Shown: positions 15,868-23,570 of the stretch, piece by piece
Position numbering within the stretch: position 1 is the stretch's first letter
Layout of the letters: each line of letters begins with the position of its first letter
Assembly: GCA_046757585.1 (NCBI GenBank)
Contig: JBHHYR010000035.1
Location: forward strand, 1 to 24,996
Source of the DNA: JBHHYR01 sp046757585
Lineage (GTDB): Bacteria > Desulfobacterota > Binatia > HRBIN30
DNA: 24,996 nt
Reading direction: 5' to 3'
The notes under the pieces: model-generated
The model's database searches: none
What the model was told of the DNA's origin: nothing
The model's input: the letters and a program-made list of their open reading frames with translations, nothing else
Position numbers and translations under genes: made by a program

Positions 15868-18590
15868 AAAAGTGCGACTTGCCAATCATGGGCCGTAGAG
15901 CGTTTCTGAAATGGTCCGGCTGCGTTGCGACCGCCGCCGCGGCCTTTCCGCTATTCCCGGGTGAGTTTGCTGCGGCCGACACCTTGAAGGCGGCCGCCGG
16001 CACGGGCGCCCGGCGCACGCTGCTCGCGGCATGCCCCTACTGTGGCGTCGGCTGCGGCACGCTCATTTCCTGCGAGGGCGACCGCATCGTAGGGATCGTG
16101 CCCGACAAGCTGCACCCGACGAACAAAGGGGTGCAGTGCATCAAGGGCTTGAACGCCAATGAGCCGATCTACCAGGATCGGCTGACACACGTGCTGGTGC
16201 GCAAAGATATGTCCGATCCGGACACGGGGCACGTGTCCGCGACCAAGGGCCGCTTCGACGACGATGTGTTCATCAAGATGCCGTACGCCGAGGCCGAAGA
16301 GCTGGTGGCCGAGAAGATCGCCAGCCTGATCAAGAAGTACGGCGGCAACAGCATCGGCTTGAGCGGGTCGGGACAGCTGACCATGGAGACGCAGTGGATC
16401 GAGAACCTCCTGCTCAAAGGGATCATCGGGTCCAACTCCATCGAAGCCAATGCCCGCATGTGCATGACCTCCGCCGTGACCGGCTACTTCGCATCCTATG
16501 GCTCGGATGCGCCCCCGACTAGCTACGAGGATCTCGAAGACGCTGACATGATCACCTTCTGGGGCCACAACGCACGGTCCGCGCATCCGGTCTTGTTCTG
16601 GCGCGTAGCCGACCACAAAAAGGCCAAGAACATCCCGACCCTCGTGTCCGACCCGCGCCGCACGGGGACGGTGCAAGGCCTCGAAAGCATCAATCCGCGC
16701 AACTCCTTCCACTTTGCAACCCTCAATGGTGACATCTCGTATCTCAATGCCCTCGCGTACGTGATCATCACGAAGTACCCGGACGCGGTGATGCCGCAGG
16801 ACTGGCTCAATGCCAACACCAGCGGGTGGCGCGAGTACATCAAGGGCGTGAAGGAGCGCTACGCGCCGCAGCAGGTGGTTGAACGGCTGAAGCTGGTCGA
16901 CCGCGGCCGCGTGACCGTCGAACAAATCGAAGCCGTCGCAAAACACTGGGCCGAAGCTTCATTGAAGGGACGCCGGACGGGCAAGGGTGGCGTGTTGACC
17001 TACTGGGGCATCGGCTACAACCAGATGCTGCACGGCCAGAATAATACGATCTCGATCATCAACCTCCATTTGCTGACCGGCAATCTCGGACGTCAGGGCT
17101 GCGGGACGCACTCGCAAACCGGGCAGCCTAACGCCATGAGCGAACGCCTCATGGGAGGCCTTACCGGCCGGCTCCCCTTCAACCAGCCGCTCAGCAACGA
17201 GGCGTGGCGCAATCACATCGCCGACGCCTGGAGGGTCCCACGCGCCCGCCTGCAACAGACCTCGTTGCTCAAGAACCCGATGGCCATCGGCATGATGGAG
17301 CGTGCGCTCGAGGGCAACCTCAAAGCCATGTTCTGGATGTATACGACGCACATCCACCTGCCGGACGTGGAGACCCTCGTGCGTCCCGCAATCACGAAAA
17401 TGTTCTGTGTCGTCCAGGAGATCTACCGCCACGCACCCAACATGCTGTACGGAGACGTGATCTTCCCGGCTATCACCTGGGGCGAATGGACCGGCGGCAC
17501 CTACATCCAGTCTGAGCGCCGGGTGTACGTCTGCGACGGTGTCGCCGTGGGGCGCGATCAAAAAGGCAACCCGATTACCGAGGCACGCCCGGATATGGAT
17601 CTGGCCATCGACAAGTGCAAGTCAATCGCCAAGAAGCTCGGCCTCGATGCGGACAAGATCATTCCCTACAAGAAAAAGATCACGAACCCGTACGGCCAGG
17701 CCTTCTATGATCCGGAGGACGTTTTCGAGGACATCGTCAAGGCGTCCAAGGGCTCCGATGCGGATCTGAGCGGCATGCTCGAGGTGCGTGCGAAGGACGG
17801 TATCGGATTGTATGACCAGCTGCGCCAGCTGCGCGGGGTGCAGTGGCCTGCCCCCACCTACGACCTGGCTCGTAAAGGGGGGATACCGCGGCGCTACATG
17901 CACCAGGAAGGTTGGAAAAACCCGCCCTACAAGAACTTCCGGCACGCGGACGGGAAAGCACACTTCCGGCTCTGCGAACAGGACTATGGGCCACACAACA
18001 AGTACTTCAAGGAAGTCACCAACGAGTTCAAGCAGTACGGGGCGCACAAGGGTCAGGGGCCCTGGCTGTATCACAACCAGGCGCTCTTGATTCGCGCGCG
18101 CGATCACGCGTTGACCCCGGAGCTGCCGGACCTCGACTTCTACGAGAATCCGAAGAAGACGCTGCAGGAAGCGGTGAAGGAGAACAAGTATCCGTTCTGG
18201 CTCGGGCTCGGCATCGTGTACGAGCACTTCCACACATCCAAGACCATCCGTGGCGCGACGACGCTGAAACTCGTGCCGGAGCAGTACGTCGAGATGAGTG
18301 CGAACGACGCCAAGCGATTCGGAGTCGAAGACGGAGAACGGGTTCGCGTCGTCACGCGCCGGGGCAGCTACGAGGCCCGGGTGTCCATCGGTACGACCTC
18401 CATCGTGCGTCCGGCGCGCAGCGAGGTGCCCGATGGGTATCTGTTCAGTCCGTGGAACCTCTCGGTGGCCGATAGCGCGGACCCGACCAAGAACCGGTGG
18501 ATGGTGAACGCGGTCAGCCACCGGGCCTGGGATCCCGTCTCCGGCCAGGCGGACTACAAGAAACTCGCGGCGCGGATCGAACGGATTTAG
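15864..18590 (+). CDS. TAT-exported molybdopterin oxidoreductase of the NapA/Nas nitrate reductase type
   Basis: The ATG at 15864 overlaps the previous stop (ATGA) and has GGAGGG upstream. A twin-arginine signal (GRRAFLKWSG, Arg11-Arg12) shows export of a folded, cofactor-loaded enzyme. The [4Fe-4S] site uses Cys57, Cys60, Cys64 and Cys92, the last in QCIKG with the usual Lys94. The molybdenum ligand should be Cys200 in ARMCMTSAV, matching the CMASAV of NapA, and Met201 is kept. The phrase NLHLLTGNLG...TGQPNAMSERLMGGL aligns with Nas/NapA, including the conserved Arg. At 908 residues it is about 80 longer than NapA, with the excess mainly in the last third. There HFHTSKTIRG stands where NapA has WHSGSMTRR. 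Nitrate is the simplest substrate guess, but the divergence near the active-site funnel leaves other oxyanions open. Neighbours are NapG- and NapH-like; no napB, napC or napD is present. Confidence 0.88.
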   Translation: MKKCDLPIMGRRAFLKWSGCVATAAAAFPLFPGEFAAADTLKAAAGTGARRTLLAACPYCGVGCGTLISCEGDRIVGIVPDKLHPTNKGVQCIKGLNANEPIYQDRLTHVLVRKDMSDPDTGHVSATKGRFDDDVFIKMPYAEAEELVAEKIASLIKKYGGNSIGLSGSGQLTMETQWIENLLLKGIIGSNSIEANARMCMTSAVTGYFASYGSDAPPTSYEDLEDADMITFWGHNARSAHPVLFWRVADHKKAKNIPTLVSDPRRTGTVQGLESINPRNSFHFATLNGDISYLNALAYVIITKYPDAVMPQDWLNANTSGWREYIKGVKERYAPQQVVERLKLVDRGRVTVEQIEAVAKHWAEASLKGRRTGKGGVLTYWGIGYNQMLHGQNNTISIINLHLLTGNLGRQGCGTHSQTGQPNAMSERLMGGLTGRLPFNQPLSNEAWRNHIADAWRVPRARLQQTSLLKNPMAIGMMERALEGNLKAMFWMYTTHIHLPDVETLVRPAITKMFCVVQEIYRHAPNMLYGDVIFPAITWGEWTGGTYIQSERRVYVCDGVAVGRDQKGNPITEARPDMDLAIDKCKSIAKKLGLDADKIIPYKKKITNPYGQAFYDPEDVFEDIVKASKGSDADLSGMLEVRAKDGIGLYDQLRQLRGVQWPAPTYDLARKGGIPRRYMHQEGWKNPPYKNFRHADGKAHFRLCEQDYGPHNKYFKEVTNEFKQYGAHKGQGPWLYHNQALLIRARDHALTPELPDLDFYENPKKTLQEAVKENKYPFWLGLGIVYEHFHTSKTIRGATTLKLVPEQYVEMSANDAKRFGVEDGERVRVVTRRGSYEARVSIGTTSIVRPARSEVPDGYLFSPWNLSVADSADPTKNRWMVNAVSHRAWDPVSGQADYKKLAARIERI

Positions 18591-18611
18591 GGCCATTGTG
18601 AGAAGAGACCC

Positions 18612-19265
18612 ATGGCCGGTGCGTTAAGCCGCCGCCGTTTCTTACGCCAGCTTGCTGGCGGGGCCGTCACCGTGGCCGGTGTGGCGGGGGGTGGCTGGCT
18701 GGCAGCCTGGGGCCAGTCGGACACCGCGGTCCCATGCGTGCGCCCGCCGGGAGCGCTGCCGGAGAACGAGTTTCTCGCTGCCTGCATCCGGTGCGGGCGG
18801 TGTGCCGATGCCTGTCCCAACCGCGCCATCGTGGCGTTCACCGAGCAGGTCGGCAAGGAAGTATCGTTGCGGCCTGGCCGCCGCCAGCGGGGCACACCAG
18901 TGATCTTCCCGCGCCGCCAAGCCTGCATCCTATGCAACGGGGCGCCCGGTGATCGGCTCCTGTGCACGGATGCCTGTCCCTCCGGCGCACTCCAGCCGGC
19001 ACGCAAGGCACCGGAGTTCGTGCACGCGAAGGTCAAGATGGGCACCGCCGAGGTCGACACGCACCTGTGCTACTCGTTCAACGGCGCCTCGTGCGGTGTG
19101 TGTGTCCGCGCCTGCCCGTTCGAGGGCGTCGCGCTCCGCGCCGGCCTGTGGGAAAAACCGATCATCGACCCCGAACAATGCGTCGGGTGCGGCCTGTGCG
19201 AACGCAGCTGCGTCCGCTACCCGCAAGCGATTCGGGTGCAGCCCAGCATGGATCGACGCGCATGA
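18612..19265 (+). CDS. NapG-like ferredoxin-type protein, four [4Fe-4S] (first copy)
   Basis: This 217-residue protein has a twin-arginine signal (SRRRFLRQLAGG, 6-17) and four cysteine groups for [4Fe-4S] clusters: Cys58/61/64/68, Cys105/108/118/122, Cys153/161/164/168 and Cys190/193/196/200. Order, spacing and length are those of NapG. In Nap systems NapG is a periplasmic ferredoxin that works with the membrane protein NapH as a quinol dehydrogenase feeding electrons to the cytochromes of NapA. It begins 21 bases after the molybdoenzyme gene and overlaps the next gene by 4 bases (ATGA). The second NapG-like gene that follows makes this pair unusual. Confidence 0.9.
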   Translation: MAGALSRRRFLRQLAGGAVTVAGVAGGGWLAAWGQSDTAVPCVRPPGALPENEFLAACIRCGRCADACPNRAIVAFTEQVGKEVSLRPGRRQRGTPVIFPRRQACILCNGAPGDRLLCTDACPSGALQPARKAPEFVHAKVKMGTAEVDTHLCYSFNGASCGVCVRACPFEGVALRAGLWEKPIIDPEQCVGCGLCERSCVRYPQAIRVQPSMDRRA

Positions 19266-19945
19266 GCGAGGCACACGGCTCCAGCGCACCTGCGCCCGCA
19301 GGCAAGCCCCTGTTCGACCGCCGTGGTTTTCTGCGCCGTCTGGCGTGCAGCGCCGCCAAGGTGGGCGTCACGGCGGGCGTGCTGGAGGGTTTCAACGGGT
19401 TGCGCCGCAGTCAGGCGATGCCTGCAGGCGCGCGCGGATCGTTGGGCATTGTGCGGCCCCCGGGTGCGCTCGAAGAGCCGGACTTTCTCAGCTACTGCCT
19501 GCGGTGCACCCGCTGCGCCGACGCCTGCGAGGCGCAGTGCATTCGGCTGTTCGGGCCCGATGCGGGCGACTTGCACGCCACGCCGTACGTCATGCCCGCA
19601 GATAAGGGCTGTACGATGTGCCTCGCATGCGGCACAGCATGCCCGACCGCTGCCCTCAAACCACTGACGGCAAAGGCGGAGGCCGACATGGGGGTGGCGG
19701 TAGTTGATAAACGGCTGTGCGTGTCGCACAACGGCACCGGCGTGTGTGGCGCCTGCCACACGGCCTGTCCGTTGCGCAACCGCGCCATTACGCAGGGAAT
19801 TCGCAATGCCCCCGAGGTGCACGCGGATCACTGCACGGGCTGCGGATTGTGCGAGGAAGTTTGCATCGTGCGCGATCCGCGCGCGATCCGAGTGATGACG
19901 AAACGGGTTCTGGACGCGGGCCACGGCGCGGAGGGTCGCACATGA
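19262..19945 (+). CDS. NapG-like ferredoxin-type protein, four [4Fe-4S] (second copy)
   Basis: The start is the ATG in the ATGA overlap at 19262. The 227-residue protein has a twin-arginine signal (DRRGFLRRLACS, 19-30) and four cluster motifs: Cys79/82/85/89, Cys117/120/123/127, Cys153/162/165/169 and Cys191/194/197/201. It shares the RPPGALEE-x-x-FL entry to the first cluster with the gene before it, so the two are paralogues, though clearly diverged. A CGACH within the third cluster group mimics a haem c site, but its Cys residues are in ferredoxin spacing. It overlaps the NapH-like gene by 4 bases (ATGA). It should be a periplasmic electron carrier, either in series with the first copy or serving another partner such as the second membrane polyferredoxin. 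Confidence 0.9.
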   Translation: MSEAHGSSAPAPAGKPLFDRRGFLRRLACSAAKVGVTAGVLEGFNGLRRSQAMPAGARGSLGIVRPPGALEEPDFLSYCLRCTRCADACEAQCIRLFGPDAGDLHATPYVMPADKGCTMCLACGTACPTAALKPLTAKAEADMGVAVVDKRLCVSHNGTGVCGACHTACPLRNRAITQGIRNAPEVHADHCTGCGLCEEVCIVRDPRAIRVMTKRVLDAGHGAEGRT

Positions 19946-21060
19946 TCCCTGGCGTGCGCAGGGTGCAGGTGGTGCGCCGCATGGTGCAGCTCTTCGTGGT
20001 CGCCTTCATGCTGACCATGCCGGCGGTGGCCCGCTACAACAATTACCTGTCCGCGCACCAGCTCGATAGGATGCTGGAGAAGTGGCAGGGCACCCCGCAA
20101 GGTGATGCACTGGGCCTGATCGATTCGGCCATGCGCATGCTGCCCGGCGGGCAGGGCGAGCGGGGCGGGAGGACGCAGCGCAATCGCTCTCGCCTCATGC
20201 ACTACGCACAACAATTTCGCGGCAGTCCCTGGTCGGCAGAGGTCGGGGGCCTGTCAATGACCGACCCCTTGGCCGGAGCGGAAAGCATCGCCGCGAGCAG
20301 GCGAGTGCCGTGGGTCCTCATTGCTGGTCTAGTGGTACCGCTGATCGCGACGATCCTGCTGGGGCGCGTGTTCTGTTCGTGGATCTGCCCGATGGGCTTC
20401 CTGCTGGAATTGACGGACAAGCTGCGCGGCGTGCTCCGTTTCCTCGAAATTCATCCGCGAAACCTTCGGCTCTCGCGCCGTGTCAAATACGCGTTGCTCG
20501 GTACCGGTCTGCTCTTGGCGGCGCTCCTGTCCACGCCGGTGCTCGGCTACGTATACCCACCCGCGATCCTCAGTCGCGAGCTGCACGACGTTGTGTTTGC
20601 CGCCTTCGATCGTGCCGAGATCGGCCGGTTCGGGCTGGGGTTCGGGGGCTTGAGCTGGATGATGCTGGTCCCGGCAGCCATCGTGCTGATGGAGCTGACA
20701 GTATCGCGGCGGTGGTGGTGCCGCTACGTCTGTCCCGGTGGCGCATTGTACAGCCTCCTCGGGTGGGCGCGGCCGGTGCGCGTCAAGCTTGCAGCCAGCC
20801 GCTGCAACGCATGCGCCCTGTGCACCGCCGCCTGCCCGATGGGGCTCAATCCCATGAAGAACCGGATGGGAATGGAGTGCGACAACTGCGGGGTGTGCAT
20901 TTCGGCGTGCGACCAGTCGGCGCTCGATTATGGGTTCGCCGCCCCGCTCATTGCTGCCCGTTCCGCGGGCGCGCCGGGAAAGGCTCCCGTCGTACGGCGC
21001 CCGCGTGCGACGGCCGCTCGTCCCGCCGTACGACCCCGGAAGGTGCGAAATGTGCGTTGA
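19942..21060 (+). CDS. NapH-like membrane ferredoxin
   Basis: This 372-residue protein starts at the ATG in an ATGA overlap. It has four or five membrane spans, at about 14-30, 122-140, 183-203, 235-252 and possibly a short one near 265. Two CxxxCP motifs typical of the NapH/NosR/CcoG group lie at the membrane face (Cys145/149 and Cys260/264). Two ferredoxin motifs follow on the cytoplasmic side: CNACALCTAACP (Cys288/291/294/298) and CDNCGVCISACD (Cys313/316/319/323). A periplasmic loop of about 90 residues (31-120) after the first span is larger than usual in NapH, and the C-terminal tail (about 340-372) is Arg/Pro-rich. In Nap systems this subunit oxidises quinol and passes electrons to NapG. 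It is the second membrane entry point of the module besides cytochrome b. Confidence 0.88.
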   Translation: MIPGVRRVQVVRRMVQLFVVAFMLTMPAVARYNNYLSAHQLDRMLEKWQGTPQGDALGLIDSAMRMLPGGQGERGGRTQRNRSRLMHYAQQFRGSPWSAEVGGLSMTDPLAGAESIAASRRVPWVLIAGLVVPLIATILLGRVFCSWICPMGFLLELTDKLRGVLRFLEIHPRNLRLSRRVKYALLGTGLLLAALLSTPVLGYVYPPAILSRELHDVVFAAFDRAEIGRFGLGFGGLSWMMLVPAAIVLMELTVSRRWWCRYVCPGGALYSLLGWARPVRVKLAASRCNACALCTAACPMGLNPMKNRMGMECDNCGVCISACDQSALDYGFAAPLIAARSAGAPGKAPVVRRPRATAARPAVRPRKVRNVR

Positions 21061-21092
21061 GGGCCGACGGGTACGTGAAGGGTAGGTGAGCC

Positions 21093-21779
21093 GTGACGTA
21101 CTTTCGGGAAGCCCGATGGACGGTCACCTTGTTCGGTGCCGCGCTGTGTGTGCTCGTGCCATCGCTGGCTCGCGCGCACCACATTCTCGGCATCCCGCAC
21201 TATGCGTACGACGAGCAATACCCCCAGACCCCAGTTCTCACGTATCGGGTCAACGCGGGTCCGTACGAGGTCAAGATGACCGGCTATCCCGGCATCCCCA
21301 AGCCGGGCGAACGCTGCTCGCTGCACGTGTATATTCGCCGGCGCGATACGGGTGCACCGTTCAATGACAGCGTGCGCCTCACGGTGACGCAGGATCACCT
21401 GCTGGGCACCGATCCGGTGGTCTACGGTCCCATTACCGCGCGGCTGGAGGAGGCCGTCTACAAATTCTATCCGCAGTTTCAAGCGGAAGCGAACTACCGT
21501 GCCCGTATCGAGTTCGCCGCTGGCGATGCCTCGTGGAAGATTGACCTGCCGATGGTGGTCGGGCAGCCCGGCTCTCCCTGGAAGGTCCTGGCAGGAGTGG
21601 CGGCGGGCGTCGTGGTTTTTCTCGTCTTCGTGCGTGCGATGCGCATCAAGATGCGCCGCAAAGCGCGGCAAGCGGCGCGGGCGGTCGCGACTGCAACGGC
21701 CGCGCCGGGCGCTGCGGCGTCGGTCGTGGCGAGGCACGGCGTCCTGCGTGTCGACCGCGGCAGTGAGGTAGGTTCGTGA
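21093..21779 (+). CDS. small exported membrane-anchored protein of unknown function, predicted mature N-terminus His-His
   Basis: The start is GTG at 21093 behind AGGTGAG. The 228-residue protein has a signal peptide (hydrophobic 10-26, cleavage likely after ARA at 28), a domain that looks all-beta (about 45-155), one membrane span (about 163-182) and a basic Ala/Arg-rich cytoplasmic tail. Processing would expose HHILGIPHYAY as the mature N-terminus, with His29, His30 and His36, which could bind a metal such as copper. The all-beta core with a DHLLGTDP loop recalls FixH/YtkA-like periplasmic domains, but similarity is too weak to name the family. It ends in a GTGA overlap with the polyferredoxin gene, so the two products probably act together. 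Confidence 0.78.
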   Translation: MTYFREARWTVTLFGAALCVLVPSLARAHHILGIPHYAYDEQYPQTPVLTYRVNAGPYEVKMTGYPGIPKPGERCSLHVYIRRRDTGAPFNDSVRLTVTQDHLLGTDPVVYGPITARLEEAVYKFYPQFQAEANYRARIEFAAGDASWKIDLPMVVGQPGSPWKVLAGVAAGVVVFLVFVRAMRIKMRRKARQAARAVATATAAPGAAASVVARHGVLRVDRGSEVGS

Positions 21780-23500
21780 GCGCTCGTCTATCGCTCCTGT
21801 TCCCGTACGCGTGTGCAGTCCTTGTCATCGGCCTGATTGCGCTGGACCGGGGCGCCGCGCAGCATGTCGTTCAGGCCGCCTGGCTGCGCCCGCCTGCGCC
21901 CGCGGCGCGTGGGACGGCCGAGATGGGCACGACCACCAGCACCGGCGTACCCCACCACCTGCGGGGCCTCGATGGCATTCCTGCTCCCCTGTACTATTCG
22001 AGCATTGCGGTCGTGCTCCTGCTCTCCTTTGGGCTCATCGAGTGGCGTACCGGCCGCCAGACACAGGCGCCGGCCACCGGCGGGCGCCCACGCTTCGACC
22101 TGCTCACCCTCCCCTGGTTGCGTGCGTTCCTCACCCATCCGGCCACGCGGCCGTTGCTGCAGAGTCTGGTTGTTGCCTGGTTCGTGCTCATCATTGCCGC
22201 CGGTTTGTTCGGGAACCAGCTGCCCACCAAGAACATCGCTCCCATGCTCACGTGGACGGTCTGGTGGTGCGGTCTGATCCTACTCATCCTCTATGCTGGC
22301 AAGGCCTGGTGTTACGTGTGCCCGTGGGACGCGATCGCCGGCTGGGCGGAGCGCCTGCGTTTTCGCACCGGCGCAACGCTCGGAGCGGACTCGCGCTTGA
22401 GCTTGGGCCTGCGGTGGCCGCGTAAGCTGCGCAACATCTGGCCGGCCACGATGCTCTTCATCGGCCTCACCTGGATCGAGCTGGGCGTCGGCGTGACGAT
22501 GAATCCCAGGGCGACCGCCTGGCTCGGCCTGGGGATGCTAGGCTTGGCGTTCGTGTCGGCGTTCATCTTCGAGCGCAAATCGTTCTGTCGCTACGGGTGC
22601 CTGGTGGGACGTATCAGCGGCCTCTACGCGCTGTTCGCGCCTATCGAGGTTCGCGCCAAGGATCGGGCCGTGTGCCGCACATGCCGCACGCGATCATGTT
22701 ACAAAGGAAACGAGCACGGTGAGGCGTGCCCCACCTTTCAGTACCTGGGCAGCATGGACCAGAACACCTACTGCATCTCGTGCATGGAGTGTGTGAAGAC
22801 CTGTGAGGCGGGAAACGTGGCGTTGCAGGTGCGCCCGTGGGGCGAAGATCTCTTTCAGCATCACCGGCCGCGCGCGGACGAAGCGTACCTCGCCCTGCTG
22901 ATGCTGTCGCTGGCCGGGTTCCATGGTCTGACCATGACCGGGGCCTGGGACGTGGTGACGCGGTGGCTCCAGGCGGCGTTCGGTCTCGGAGCACCGGCGG
23001 CATTCAGTCTCGGGATGGCTGGGATCATGATCGGCCCCATCGTGCTGTACGCCGCCTTGGTTGCGCTGTCCCGCATGAGCGCACGGGTTCCTACGAGCGG
23101 GTATCGCGATCACTTCATCCGTTACGCCTACGCATTGCTGCCCATTGCGCTCTTCTACCATCTGGCGCACAACAGCGAGCACTTGCTGGTCGAAGGGCAG
23201 CGCTTGGTGGCGCTGGTTTCCGATCCGTTCGGGTATGAATGGAATCTGTTCGGTACGGCGCGCTGGACACTCCATCCCGTGGTCAGCGTGCAGACTCTGT
23301 GGGGCATTCAGATCCTGCTGGTCCTGGTCGGGCACGTCTATAGCCTGTGTGTGGCACGCCGCGCGGCCAGTGCGCTGTTCTCCGACACGCGAGCCGCCTT
23401 CCGCAGCCAGGTCCCGATGCTGGCTGCCATGATCATGTTTAGTATCATGAGCCTGTGGCTGTTGAAGCAGCCTATGGCGATGCGCATGTCGTGGATGTAA
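21776..23500 (+). CDS. large membrane polyferredoxin (NosR/NapH/CcoG-related)
   Basis: It begins at GTG in the GTGA overlap and encodes 574 residues with about ten membrane spans (near 8-22, 72-88, 128-145, 158-175, 222-240, 248-265, 370-388, 408-432, 447-463, 505-523 and 545-562). CYVCPW (Cys179/182) and CRYGC (Cys271/275) match the membrane-face motifs of the NapH/NosR group. The ferredoxin part has Cys300/303/308/318, with a stretched spacing, and YCISCMECVKTC with Cys333/336/339/343. The C-terminal membrane half holds several His residues within or beside spans (His383, His462, His465, His469, His500, His520), which could bind a haem b, though this is inference. It would move electrons across the membrane to or from the exported partners. 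It is far longer than NapH (about 290), so it is not a simple duplicate. Confidence 0.85.
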   Translation: MSARLSLLFPYACAVLVIGLIALDRGAAQHVVQAAWLRPPAPAARGTAEMGTTTSTGVPHHLRGLDGIPAPLYYSSIAVVLLLSFGLIEWRTGRQTQAPATGGRPRFDLLTLPWLRAFLTHPATRPLLQSLVVAWFVLIIAAGLFGNQLPTKNIAPMLTWTVWWCGLILLILYAGKAWCYVCPWDAIAGWAERLRFRTGATLGADSRLSLGLRWPRKLRNIWPATMLFIGLTWIELGVGVTMNPRATAWLGLGMLGLAFVSAFIFERKSFCRYGCLVGRISGLYALFAPIEVRAKDRAVCRTCRTRSCYKGNEHGEACPTFQYLGSMDQNTYCISCMECVKTCEAGNVALQVRPWGEDLFQHHRPRADEAYLALLMLSLAGFHGLTMTGAWDVVTRWLQAAFGLGAPAAFSLGMAGIMIGPIVLYAALVALSRMSARVPTSGYRDHFIRYAYALLPIALFYHLAHNSEHLLVEGQRLVALVSDPFGYEWNLFGTARWTLHPVVSVQTLWGIQILLVLVGHVYSLCVARRAASALFSDTRAAFRSQVPMLAAMIMFSIMSLWLLKQPMAMRMSWM

Positions 23501-23570
23501 TGGGTAGAGACGGGGTGCCATATGCCCGAGGTGGTGTAGGTGGCACTGAGTACCGAGGGTGAGGGTCAAG

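Noticed and set aside
15951..16946. Long minus-strand frame opposite the molybdoenzyme gene
   Set aside because: It is a shadow of the clearly coding forward gene, as are similar antisense frames at 17622-18596 and 14665-15285.
19746..19765. CGACH in the second NapG-like protein as a haem c site
   Set aside because: The cysteines fall in a regular ferredoxin group (Cys153/162/165/169) matching the first NapG-like protein, so they most likely bind a [4Fe-4S] cluster.
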